A stretch of 33,167 nt of DNA. Origin: Bacteroidota bacterium. Its GTDB lineage: Bacteria; Spirochaetota; Spirochaetia; JABMQR01. Positions 23,907 through 32,595 of this stretch are shown piece by piece. The stretch lies in assembly GCA_013202335.1 (NCBI GenBank), contig JABMQR010000169.1, forward strand, positions 1 through 33,167, given 5' to 3'. Made by a program: the position numbers and the translations under genes. A model generated the notes under the pieces. The model did no database searches. It saw only the letters and a list, made by a program, of their open reading frames with translations, and had not been told where the DNA came from. Position 1 is the stretch's first letter, and the number at the start of each line of letters is the position of its first letter.

Positions 23907-25154
23907 ATGAACACAATTGAAATCAGTACAAAACAGGCAAGACAATTTTTAGCCTTCTACCATGGTTTGTCGGGAAACAGGAAGTTTAGTGGTAAAGCTG
24001 GTATTGTCAATATTATCAAGCAGCTTGGGGCCATTCAGTTTGATCCGCTGCAAATTACCGGAACTAATCCAGAACTGGTTTTACAATCCAGAATTGCCGA
24101 TTTCAGACCTGAAATGCTTCAGGAATTACTCTATTCTGAGCGAGTGCTTTTTGACGGATGGGATAAGATGATGTCAATTTCATGTATGGATGACTGGCTA
24201 CATTTCTCAAGAATGCGGCAAAGTGTTTTATCCCCTCCAATTTCCAAACATACCACATCGGTTTTGGAAATCCTCCCAAAAATATTGCATGAAATTGAAA
24301 AATTGGGACCGGTTTCCTCTCTGGAACTCTCTGATTATGGAACAATTGACTGGCACTGGGCACCCGCTAAACAATCAAGAGCTGCACTTGATGTGCTGTT
24401 TGCCAGCGGTCAAATTGGAATACACCATCGTGTGCATACCAGAAAATATTACGACTTGTCTGAGCGCCTGTTACCCCGGCACATTCTGGAAAAAGAAGAT
24501 ACATTTGTCTCTACAGATGACTATAATGATTGGCGGTTTTTACGGAGAGTTGGTGGGTTCGGGATTGTATGGAACAAGCCGGGTGATGCCTGGCTGGGTC
24601 TCCCCGGAAGCAGAGAGAGGAATCATGCAATTGCAAGGCTGTTAAAAAATAATTCAGTACAGGAAATTAGCGTCTCCGGTTCACTGGTTCCCTTTTTAAT
24701 CAGAACTCAGGATCTTCCAATCTTAAACGAATCACTTGAAACACCTGAAACAATTCAACCAGAGTTGTTTTTTATCGCACCACTGGATAATCTTATTTGG
24801 GATCGACAGATGATAGAGTTCCTGTTTGGATTCTCCTACCGCTGGGAAGTGTACAAACCTGCAGTTGAACGGAAATTTGGGTACTATGTTTTGCCGATAT
24901 TCTTTAATAATATGTTTGCTGCCCGTTTTGAACCGGTAAAGGATAAGAAAAATAATATGCTGACTATTAAGAACTGGTGGTGGGAACCCTCTTTTGTCGA
25001 AAATACTAAGGAGAAAGGACTCCTTCTTGAAGCATTACCCGGGACCATGAATAAGTTTTGCAACTTTCTCGGAGTAAGTGAAACTTGCTGCCTTCCTGCC
25101 GTACCAAAAGAAATACAGGAATCTGTACTTTCTTCTCAGAACACGCTACACTGA
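23907..25154 (+). CDS. ycaQ: YcaQ/AlkX-type DNA glycosylase (HTH_42 family)
   Basis: A 415 aa member of the HTH_42 (DUF1006) family, whose E. coli member YcaQ removes bulky adducts and unhooks DNA interstrand crosslinks. The signature KQLGAIQFDPLQ carries the catalytic QxD motif (Gln44, Asp46). The C-terminal half has FFIAPLDNLIWDRQMIEFLFGFSYRWEVYKPAVERKFGYYVLPIFF, highly characteristic. Start 23907 (MNTIEISTKQARQFL) is chosen from family N termini. There is no Shine-Dalgarno sequence; a TATAAT at 23882-23887 would give a leader of about 12 bases. It sits alone between the transposase and the acyltransferase operon. Confidence 0.88.
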   Translation: MNTIEISTKQARQFLAFYHGLSGNRKFSGKAGIVNIIKQLGAIQFDPLQITGTNPELVLQSRIADFRPEMLQELLYSERVLFDGWDKMMSISCMDDWLHFSRMRQSVLSPPISKHTTSVLEILPKILHEIEKLGPVSSLELSDYGTIDWHWAPAKQSRAALDVLFASGQIGIHHRVHTRKYYDLSERLLPRHILEKEDTFVSTDDYNDWRFLRRVGGFGIVWNKPGDAWLGLPGSRERNHAIARLLKNNSVQEISVSGSLVPFLIRTQDLPILNESLETPETIQPELFFIAPLDNLIWDRQMIEFLFGFSYRWEVYKPAVERKFGYYVLPIFFNNMFAARFEPVKDKKNNMLTIKNWWWEPSFVENTKEKGLLLEALPGTMNKFCNFLGVSETCCLPAVPKEIQESVLSSQNTLH

Positions 25155-25220
25155 GGTACAATAAGAATGTTTCTTGTTTCTTATACAATACTTTAAATGG
25201 ATTAATTCTAAGGTTTCATC

Positions 25221-26492
25221 ATGATACAAACAGACAAATGGTTTAGACTGGACACATCCGGGAATTTGTACCCTGCTGTTGAGAGTCTTAACTATCCCGG
25301 CATATTCAGGTTTGGAGTTACGCTAAAAGCTGAAATTAATGTATCTCAACTTCAAAAAGCCCTTAATAAAATAATTAAACGGTTTCCAACTTTCAATGTA
25401 AAACTGAGACGCGGCTTGTTTTGGTTCTATCTTGAACCAAACCCTAAACTTCCAAAGCTTAAACCAGACACTGGTTATCCCTGTAACAGAATTAATACCA
25501 AAAAAAACAATGATTTCCTATTCCAGATACTCTATAAGAAAAAAATCGTATCTTTAGAAGTTTTTCATGCGCTTACGGATGGCCATGGAGCAATGATTTT
25601 TTTTAAAACTCTGGTTGCTGAATACCTGAAATTATCCGGAATCTCCATCCCACCTGGATTGGGAATTATGGACTGTTCAACACAACCAAACGCCGAAGAG
25701 TCAGAAAATTCCTTTTTACGATATTATAAAGGGAAACTTAAACGCCAAATAAAGGAACCACCAGTATTCCATATATCGGGAACCAGATTACCGCAAAGTG
25801 GCTATAAAGTAATTACAGGAAAATTTCCGATGAGCCAGCTGTTGGAAAAATCCAGAGAACAGAGTGTCTCAATTACAGAATATATTACCGCTGTTTTTGT
25901 CTATGCTCTCTATCAACTTCAGGAAAAACAATCCAGATTACTGAAAAGAAGAGCTATTCATCTCTCTGTTCCTGTTAATTTAAGAAGTTACTATCCTTCG
26001 AAAACTTTAAGAAATTTCTCACTCTTTATTAAACCGGGGATTAACCCTGACCTTGGTGAATATACATTTGAGGAAGTACTTCATCAGATTCATCATGCTA
26101 CCCGTTATGAATTAAGTGAAAAATATCTTTCGGCAGCCTTGAGTGCAAATGTTTCTCTGGAAAAAAATCCTGCAATCAGGCTTGTCCCGTTATTCCTAAA
26201 AAACATTATGATTAATTTTGTTTTCAGCAACTTTGGAGAAAACAAGCTTTCCGGTACATTGTCAAACCTTGGCAGATTTGAGGTTCCTGAGAGCATGAAA
26301 GAGCATATAACCAGATTCCATGTTCTGCTCGGTGCGAACAAGATAAATCCGGTAAACTGTTCTGTTGTCAGCTTTGACGGCTATCTGTACCTGACATTCG
26401 GCAGAACTATCCAGGAAACTGAACTGGAACATGCAGTATTCACCCACTTCATTAAAGCCGGTATTCCCGTTACAATTGATACAGAAACATAG
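25221..26492 (+). CDS. CAT-like/condensation-superfamily acyltransferase
   Basis: A 423 aa protein of the chloramphenicol-acetyltransferase-like fold, with the general-base motif HALTDG (His116, Asp120, Gly121) in FHALTDGHGAMIFFKTL. Other conserved parts are the N-terminal KWFRLDTSGNLYPAVES, LRRGLFWFYLE, and the later VPVNLRSYYPSKTLRNFSLF and GTLSNLGRFEVPES. Such proteins are often annotated as alcohol acetyltransferase; the acyl donor and acceptor are unknown, and carrier-protein-bound or lipid substrates are possible. It is the intact paralogue of the frameshifted gene at 15335-16661. It begins a run of close rightward genes (PIN-like, nitroreductase, flavoprotein), probably one operon. Confidence 0.85.
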   Translation: MIQTDKWFRLDTSGNLYPAVESLNYPGIFRFGVTLKAEINVSQLQKALNKIIKRFPTFNVKLRRGLFWFYLEPNPKLPKLKPDTGYPCNRINTKKNNDFLFQILYKKKIVSLEVFHALTDGHGAMIFFKTLVAEYLKLSGISIPPGLGIMDCSTQPNAEESENSFLRYYKGKLKRQIKEPPVFHISGTRLPQSGYKVITGKFPMSQLLEKSREQSVSITEYITAVFVYALYQLQEKQSRLLKRRAIHLSVPVNLRSYYPSKTLRNFSLFIKPGINPDLGEYTFEEVLHQIHHATRYELSEKYLSAALSANVSLEKNPAIRLVPLFLKNIMINFVFSNFGENKLSGTLSNLGRFEVPESMKEHITRFHVLLGANKINPVNCSVVSFDGYLYLTFGRTIQETELEHAVFTHFIKAGIPVTIDTET

Positions 26493-26511
26493 AGATAAAC
26501 AGGAGCTACAC

Positions 26512-27105
26512 ATGAAAAAGAAAATATTATTAATAGATTATGAAAACATACAGCAGATTGATCTCTCAGTAATAGAAGATATTGATATTCAGGTTAAAAT
26601 TTTTATAGGAAAATCACAGAATAAAATACCATTCACCCTTGTCGCTGATGCACAGAGGTTTGGAACAAATTTTGAGTGGATTAAAATTGATGGGAACGGC
26701 AGTAATGCCCTGGATTTTCATATAGCCTATTATTTGGGATTCCTGACACGAATTGATCAAAAGAGTGAGTATATTATCCTCTCAAAAGACAAGGGCTTTG
26801 ACCCGATTGTCCGGTATGTTGAGAAGAAAAAAATTAGCTGTAAAAGAATTAACAGTATCGTTGAAATTCTTGGAACACAGAAACAACCATCAATTAACCC
26901 GGCTCATATGACTAAAGTGCTTGATAACCTGAAAAAAATAGACAGAGCCAAGAGACCCAGAAAGCGAATAACACTTCATAAACATGTAGTATCGCTGGCA
27001 AAGGGTCTGATGACTGAAAAAGAGGTTACAGAAGTAATAGACGAACTCTTTATTACCGGGCTTATCAGTGAAGAAAATAATCGCCTTAAATACAACCTTG
27101 ATTAA
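26512..27105 (+). CDS. PIN/NYN-like domain protein
   Basis: A 197 aa cytoplasmic protein. Residues 1-110 form a PIN-like fold: KKILLIDYENIQQIDL, then GNGSNALDFHIAYYLGFL and YIILSKDKGFDPIVRYV, placing acidic residues (Asp8, the LDFH Asp and the SKDKGFD pair) as a metal-dependent nuclease site would. The remaining 70 residues are basic, then a winged-helix-like tail (MTEKEVTEVIDELFITGLISEENNRL). An RNA-processing or RNA-binding role is likely but unproven. ATG 26512 is preceded by AGGAG; it begins 19 bases after the acyltransferase stop and is followed by the nitroreductase after 15 bases. Confidence 0.75.
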   Translation: MKKKILLIDYENIQQIDLSVIEDIDIQVKIFIGKSQNKIPFTLVADAQRFGTNFEWIKIDGNGSNALDFHIAYYLGFLTRIDQKSEYIILSKDKGFDPIVRYVEKKKISCKRINSIVEILGTQKQPSINPAHMTKVLDNLKKIDRAKRPRKRITLHKHVVSLAKGLMTEKEVTEVIDELFITGLISEENNRLKYNLD

Positions 27106-27120
27106 ACACGGAATTAATCC

Positions 27121-28020
27121 ATGAAACTTGATTATATACACTTTATTAAAGAACGAATATCTCATCGCAGCTATGTGAAAGCTCCACTATCGCCTGAACA
27201 TCGTGAAGCTGTTGAATCATTTATCCAGGAACTGACTGAGAACCCATATACTATTCCGGTACGTTTCAACTTAATCGACACAAAGGATAACCAACCTTTT
27301 AAGCTTGGGACTTATGGGGTTATCAAAAGAGCACGTACTTTTTTTGCTGGTTCAGTTGTATCAGATGGAGATGACGATGCCTTGATAGCTTTTGGCTATT
27401 CATTTGAGAAAGTAGTTATTTTTGCCCAAAGTCTTGGACTGGGCACCTGCTGGTTGGGAGGAACTTTTTCAAGGGGGAGTTTTGCTAAAGCGATCCAGCT
27501 CAAGGATGATGAAATAATCCCCTGCATCTCTCCTATTGGGATTCCGCTTAAAAGCCAGACTCTTCTTGAACGAATAATGCGAACGGCCGCCAGATCAGCA
27601 AAACGCAAACCCTGGAGTGAACTCTTTTACCTCAACAATTTTGATACTCCCCTGCAGAAAGATCAGGCCGGAGATTTTTCTGAAGCTCTGGATATGGTTC
27701 AAATTGCTCCTTCGGCGTCAAATAAGCAGCCCTGGAGGATAGTTTATGATCCTTCACATACCCGTTTTCATTTCTACCTGCATACACTGAACAGATATGT
27801 AGGAAACAAGCTGGGATTTAAAATTCAGAAAATTGATATCGGAATTGCTATGTATCATTTTGAAGCAGCTGCCGTTCAGCTTGGGTTTCAGGGGAATTGG
27901 GAGACGAAAGATCCGGAAATATTCATACCGCACTATCACAGTGGTACAAATTCCTACATAATCACCTGGACTCTTAATAATAAAGCTCATGAACCTATTA
28001 TATCTGAGAGCAGGATGTGA
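27121..28020 (+). CDS. Nitroreductase-family protein, TM1586-type
   Basis: A 299 aa protein larger than ordinary nitroreductases. It matches the TM1586-type putative nitroreductase layout with two related halves in one chain: residues about 1-160 (ISHRSYVKAPLS; FAQSLGLGTCWLGGTF) and about 170-290 (MVQIAPSASNKQPWRIVYD; DIGIAMYHFEAAAVQLGF). FMN binding is likely through the SASNKQPW segment. It would act in the cytoplasm as an NAD(P)H-dependent flavin enzyme of unknown substrate. Its stop codon overlaps the GTG start of the flavoprotein gene, showing tight coupling. Confidence 0.85.
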   Translation: MKLDYIHFIKERISHRSYVKAPLSPEHREAVESFIQELTENPYTIPVRFNLIDTKDNQPFKLGTYGVIKRARTFFAGSVVSDGDDDALIAFGYSFEKVVIFAQSLGLGTCWLGGTFSRGSFAKAIQLKDDEIIPCISPIGIPLKSQTLLERIMRTAARSAKRKPWSELFYLNNFDTPLQKDQAGDFSEALDMVQIAPSASNKQPWRIVYDPSHTRFHFYLHTLNRYVGNKLGFKIQKIDIGIAMYHFEAAAVQLGFQGNWETKDPEIFIPHYHSGTNSYIITWTLNNKAHEPIISESRM

Positions 28021-29288
28021 CCTCTGTCGCAATTATAGGAGCTGGTCCGGCAGGTTTGGTTTCTGCAATTTCTGCTGCTGAAACAGCCCGAAAACAGGGG
28101 ATTCAGGCTTCTATAGTTGTTTTTGAGAAAAATCCTAATCCCGGCAGAAAACTGCTGATAACCGGCTCCGGGCAATGCAATCTTACAAACAACAGCAATG
28201 AGACTGCAGAAGGAAGCGAAGACGTTCTTCAGGATCTGGAGAAATTCCTTTCCCATTACGGAAGCAGAGAGCAGACCAGATTTCTCAAGACGGCTTTTTA
28301 CTCTTTTACCAATAGAGATACCGTTAAATTTTTTCAAAATCTCGGTGTACCTGTTACGGTTAGAGATGACGGGAAAGTGTTCCCAGCCTCATTGCGGGCT
28401 GCTGATGTACTCAGTGCACTTATACACAAATGTTCCGGTCTTGGAATAGAAATCTCCTGCTCCTCACCCATCTCCCGGATAGAACAGCACAACAATGAGT
28501 TTACTATTCAAATTTCAAAATCTGAAAAGAAAATTTTCCAAAAAGTAATTATCGCTGTTGGTGGGTGTACCTATCCTGCCACTGGTTCATCAGGAGATGG
28601 ATACCTCTTTGCGAAAAATCTCGGACATACCATAGTCTTGCCAAAACCGGCTTTGTCTGGGATAACAGTCTCGCATCATAAACTATCTTCATTATCAGGT
28701 ATTTCATTTGAAAATATTGATATGACTCTCTGGAGAAATGGGAAAAAATTACTGGCGGTATCAGAAGACATGCTCATTACCCATACGGGATTTTCCGGAC
28801 CTGTAGTAGTGAACGTTTCACGTGCAATCAAAAGCGGTGATGAAGTAGTATTTGATTTCTCACATCAAGGTGAAAATTTCTTGAAAAAACTCCAGAAGTA
28901 CACTCAACAAAGCGGCAATTCACAAATTTCTACAGTTGTCCAGAAATGCGGAATACCAAAAAGATTATCCGATAAAATCCTGAATATTCACCAAATTGAC
29001 GGCAGGAGAAAATGTGCTGAAATTACTAAAAAAGATTTACGTACAATTAATGCAGCCTGTACCACATGGAAGCATGTAGTTGCTTCCGCCGGAAAATTCA
29101 GCAACGCAATGGTTACTGCTGGAGGCGTATCAATAAAAGAGATAAACTCCGGGACTATGCAGTCCAGAATTACACCCGGTCTTTTTTTTGCAGGTGAAGT
29201 GTTGGATATTGATGGTGAAACCGGTGGTTATAACCTGCAGGCCGCCTTTTCAACAGGTATATTGGCAGGGAAAAGCTCTGTTAACTAA
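28017..29288 (+). CDS. HI0933/YhiN-family FAD-dependent oxidoreductase
   Basis: A 423 aa flavoprotein. An N-terminal Rossmann FAD motif (VAIIGAGPAGLVSAISAA, 4-21) is followed by NPGRKLLITGSGQCNLTN, the hallmark of the HI0933 family, then FTNRDTVKFFQNLGV and DDGKVFPAS. The C-terminal FAD closure is TPGLFFAGEVLDIDGETGGYNLQAAFSTG. Physiological role in this family is unknown. The start is GTG 28017 in the sequence GTGA, overlapping the stop of the nitroreductase gene; CAGG precedes it. It is the last gene of the rightward cluster. Confidence 0.92.
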   Translation: MTSVAIIGAGPAGLVSAISAAETARKQGIQASIVVFEKNPNPGRKLLITGSGQCNLTNNSNETAEGSEDVLQDLEKFLSHYGSREQTRFLKTAFYSFTNRDTVKFFQNLGVPVTVRDDGKVFPASLRAADVLSALIHKCSGLGIEISCSSPISRIEQHNNEFTIQISKSEKKIFQKVIIAVGGCTYPATGSSGDGYLFAKNLGHTIVLPKPALSGITVSHHKLSSLSGISFENIDMTLWRNGKKLLAVSEDMLITHTGFSGPVVVNVSRAIKSGDEVVFDFSHQGENFLKKLQKYTQQSGNSQISTVVQKCGIPKRLSDKILNIHQIDGRRKCAEITKKDLRTINAACTTWKHVVASAGKFSNAMVTAGGVSIKEINSGTMQSRITPGLFFAGEVLDIDGETGGYNLQAAFSTGILAGKSSVN

Positions 29289-29356
29289 ATTCAGATAGAA
29301 AAATTATTTCATAGATGCATCTCTTTCTAACAACTGTATAGGCTGTTGATACTTAT

Positions 29357-30379
29357 TCAGGAAATTTTAACAATAATTTTTGTAAAGTCTCTTGTGTGCG
29401 AATCCCACTCCTTAAAAGCCTTTTCTGCTTCTGTGAATTCATACTCCTTGGTTATAATTCGTTCTATGGGAAAAGATGTAACCGTTTGTAAATAGTTAAT
29501 AACTTCAACAAAATCTTCCTTTTCTGCTCCTCTGCTCCCTCTAATCTGCAGCTCCTTAAGAAGGAACTTTTTTGTTTCATAAGAAACTGGATCGGCAACA
29601 TAACCTACATAGACTACACGTCCAGCATAAGATACCAGGTCAACAGCCAGGATAAATGTATCACCAATTCCAACCGCTTCAAGCACAACGCGTGGACCCA
29701 TATTATTGGTTATTTTATTGACCTCTTTTTCTAAATTGCAATGTAGAGAGTTGATAATAAAATGAGCACCGATCTCTTTTGCCAGACTAAGTTTTTCATC
29801 ATCAATATCTACTGCGATAACTATTGCTCCACTCTTTAAAGCACGGCAAATTGCTCCTATTCCAATCATTCCACAACCAAAAACCAAGACAATATCACCC
29901 TTCTCTATCTGCCCTCGCCGGCTGCAGTGGAAACCAACAGCTAAGGGTTCAACTATTGACAGCTCTGAAGCATTTAGGGTATTCGCTTTTAATACTTTCT
30001 CCCATGGAACCACAATAAACTCAGTTAATGCCCCCTCCCGCTGAACCCCTAATGTCTCATTGAATTTACATGCGTTTGGACGCTTCTGAATGCAAGCAGC
30101 ACACTGGCCGCAGTTTGTATACGGAACAACTGTTACTGCATCTCCCACTTGAAATTCAATAGGAACTCCTTGAGCCGTTTCTTCAATAACCGCAGATATT
30201 TCATGCCCTGGGATCCGAGGATAGCTTACTAATGGATTTTGCCCACGAAATGATTTTAAATCAGATCCGCAATATCCAATTTTTTTAATATTAAGGAGAA
30301 TTTCTCCCTCACCAACCTGCGGTTTTTCAACTTCACCAATAAACCCTCTACCAGGTTCTTGTATAAAAAATGCCTTCAT
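29357..30379 (-). CDS. Zinc-dependent alcohol (polyol/aldonate) dehydrogenase
   Basis: A 340 aa medium-chain dehydrogenase. Catalytic zinc ligands are in GYCGSDL (Cys37) and GHE (His59, Glu60); the structural zinc site is Cys90, Cys93, Cys96 and Cys104 (NCGQCAACIQKRPNAC). The nucleotide fold is VLVFGCGMIGIGAICRAL, then AVDIDDEKL, where the Asp indicates NAD rather than NADP. Relatives include sorbitol, L-idonate and L-galactonate dehydrogenases. It lies downstream of a glycosidase and a broken oligogalacturonate-lyase-like gene in the same direction, so oxidation of a polysaccharide-derived sugar acid or polyol is likely. ATG 30379 has AAGGGGAAAG just upstream. Confidence 0.88.
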   Translation of the reverse strand: MKAFFIQEPGRGFIGEVEKPQVGEGEILLNIKKIGYCGSDLKSFRGQNPLVSYPRIPGHEISAVIEETAQGVPIEFQVGDAVTVVPYTNCGQCAACIQKRPNACKFNETLGVQREGALTEFIVVPWEKVLKANTLNASELSIVEPLAVGFHCSRRGQIEKGDIVLVFGCGMIGIGAICRALKSGAIVIAVDIDDEKLSLAKEIGAHFIINSLHCNLEKEVNKITNNMGPRVVLEAVGIGDTFILAVDLVSYAGRVVYVGYVADPVSYETKKFLLKELQIRGSRGAEKEDFVEVINYLQTVTSFPIERIITKEYEFTEAEKAFKEWDSHTRDFTKIIVKIS

Positions 30380-30563
30380 CGTAACTTTCCCCTTTCTATC
30401 ATTCAATTAATATTCCTTTATGTGTCTCGGTAATCGATTGTTATGCCTTAAAAACACAAGTAAACATCCACATCGAAAACATAGAGTCACGATATTAGTG
30501 CAGCCATTCTGCTACCAAAATGTTTCTCTATTTATTATTCTTCAATAACCCACCGGCTTCAGG

Positions 30564-32048
30564 TCAGTTTATATTCTTTAATATTTTCAGCCCTTTCCCA
30601 CGATTAAAATGATCACCTTTCCGGTCAAACATTATTGTGTACTTATCATTTCCAACATAAAGGTTTTCTAAACAAAACCAATCCCAATCTTTAGGAATAA
30701 TGGGATTTGCAATTATTCCCTTGTTACCTGAAAAGCTTATACCCAATAAATCCCGTATAATGATATTACAATACATTGAATGATTATAATCCTTTCCCCT
30801 TACTACTGCTTCATTCAGATCTTGTATGGTGCTATCTTTTCCCTCTAGTGCAATTGCCCTAGAAAGCCATATACCACTTTGCGGGTGAAGACTTTCGCCA
30901 ATCCAAGGTATCATTTCACCATAGGGAAGAATTCTTTTGTGAGAGTTCGTATAGATACAAAGCATGTCATAGAAATCTTCATTTTTTACAGCTGGATTAT
31001 TATATTCTCTTAACATTTTTGCCATGGCAGATAAAACAAGAGATGTTGCAAAAGGCCAACTTGAACCATCCCATTGACAACGTTTAATTCTATTTTTCAT
31101 AAACAATGGATGCCGCTGCTCAGCTGATGTCGGTCCAAAGGGTGCATAAAACCCCTTTGAATCAAACAGTTCCTTCCATGCAATGTTTTTTGAGCTGTCT
31201 GGCAGAGAAAAAAGCCAGGGCATAAATCCATATATCTCTTTTACTATCTTGTTTTGATTCATCTTAGTGAAATCCCACTGAGCAACCTCATCAACAATAG
31301 AAAGTAGTGGAATATTTTTAAAAAAATTATCATGATGATCCCAAAGATATCTCTCGGTTAATTCTTTGATTTTCATAGCTTTTTCTTTAAAAAGTTTAGC
31401 AGAAGCATTATCACCAACTTTTAACGACAGCATTGAAATTGAATACGCTTCACCAAACATAATAGCATTTATACTTGGCCTTAAACCGTTTCCACTTATA
31501 GAATATTCCCCCCCATCATCAGGATCATCTTTACACCAGAACAAACCGCTTTTATGTCGATGTATCTTTTCCAGATATAAGTAGAAGGTTTTCATTTTAG
31601 GTAGCAATTCATTCACAAAATCATAATCTAAAGTAACGTCAACATACTCATTTACAGCAGTGCAGAGCCAAACATTATAATGAATTCGGCTTGTATCCTC
31701 ATACCAGAATTTAATATAATCTTTAATGATTTTCTTATTTTTTAACCAACGTCCCTCTAAAATATGCTGAGGAGCAGCTAAAGATACAGCATTATGCTTA
31801 GAACTATGAGCAACATCTGGTAAAAGCTCAGTTACAATGTAACCATCATCTGTCTGTTTTATATGTTTTCGATAGACCCACCACCTAAAATAGTAAGTTT
31901 CAACTATTTTCTCATTCGGACAATCAAATAAAGGAATGTTATCTGATAACCATGTATACGATTTCTTGTTGGGTATACTATTGATTACAGACTCCGTATC
32001 GTTTTTGCAAAAGATTTCTACATATTCTTTTAGGTTTTTGGTAATCAT
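30564..32048 (-). CDS. Six-hairpin (alpha/alpha)6 glycosidase, MGH1-like
   Basis: A 494 aa protein with the features of six-hairpin glycosidases related to GH63 and MGH1: aromatic-rich repeats such as ETYYFRWWVYRKHI, HNAVSLAAPQHILEGRWLKN, FWCKDDPDDGGEYSISGNG, RCQWDGSSWPFATSLVLSA and HSMYCNIIIRDLLGI. No signal peptide is seen, so it acts in the cytoplasm, probably on imported oligosaccharides. The linkage cannot be named. ATG 32048 is preceded closely by GAGGAG; the frame is open six codons more to a TTG. It follows the beta-propeller remnant by 24 bases and precedes the dehydrogenase gene by 184 bases. Confidence 0.75.
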   Translation of the reverse strand: MITKNLKEYVEIFCKNDTESVINSIPNKKSYTWLSDNIPLFDCPNEKIVETYYFRWWVYRKHIKQTDDGYIVTELLPDVAHSSKHNAVSLAAPQHILEGRWLKNKKIIKDYIKFWYEDTSRIHYNVWLCTAVNEYVDVTLDYDFVNELLPKMKTFYLYLEKIHRHKSGLFWCKDDPDDGGEYSISGNGLRPSINAIMFGEAYSISMLSLKVGDNASAKLFKEKAMKIKELTERYLWDHHDNFFKNIPLLSIVDEVAQWDFTKMNQNKIVKEIYGFMPWLFSLPDSSKNIAWKELFDSKGFYAPFGPTSAEQRHPLFMKNRIKRCQWDGSSWPFATSLVLSAMAKMLREYNNPAVKNEDFYDMLCIYTNSHKRILPYGEMIPWIGESLHPQSGIWLSRAIALEGKDSTIQDLNEAVVRGKDYNHSMYCNIIIRDLLGISFSGNKGIIANPIIPKDWDWFCLENLYVGNDKYTIMFDRKGDHFNRGKGLKILKNIN

Positions 32049-32072
32049 CAGCTCCTCTTTCAGCAATATTTT

Positions 32073-32594
32073 CTACAGAAAATGGAAAGATATTTCATAG
32101 ATTTGTCTGCTCCCTTCGTGGATCGAGTCAAAAGTAATGCGATTGCCGTCATGACTCCACCGTGGATGCAGGTCACAGCGGATATCACCTGTAAAAGGCA
32201 AAGGAGCGTGGTACTCTCCCAAAGAGTACATAACTTGGTCCTCCAAACTGTATAACATGAGTTTACTCATACGCTGCTCATTGTTGGGATATGTATCACA
32301 AACTATCCATTTATAGTCAGGTGAAAAACAGGCATGTCCATCGTTGGGGAACATCCCATTACCAAATGGAGTAAAATGATATGATCTATCCCTGAATGAT
32401 ACAAACTGCATTGAGTTATCAATTATAGTTGAAGAAACTAAAATATCTGTTTCATTAATCCAGGCAAAGTGCGAAGTGCAATACGCAAAGGGAATTTGGC
32501 ACTGCAGATCACTACCATTCAAGTTGACAGTCCACATTGAGTCATACACTTTACCACCGATTCTTACACGACATATAAAACCTGCATTCCCGAA
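32073..32594 (-). pseudogene. Beta-propeller (PD40) protein, oligogalacturonate-lyase-like, 5' part removed by IS insertion
   Basis: The readable 3' part of a WD40/PD40 beta-propeller gene: YDSMWTVNLNGSDLQ, then DGHACFSPDYKWIVCDTYPNNEQ, and DLHPRWSHDGNRITFDSIHEGSRQIYEI at the C terminus, each ending a propeller blade. PL22 oligogalacturonate lyases have this kind of propeller, and uronate genes elsewhere in the window fit, but the assignment is uncertain. The 5' half is missing: homology stops near 32575 and the transposase stop is at 32596, so the frame leads straight into the end of a mobile element. Without its start it is probably not made. Confidence 0.7.
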
Positions 32595-32595
32595 C

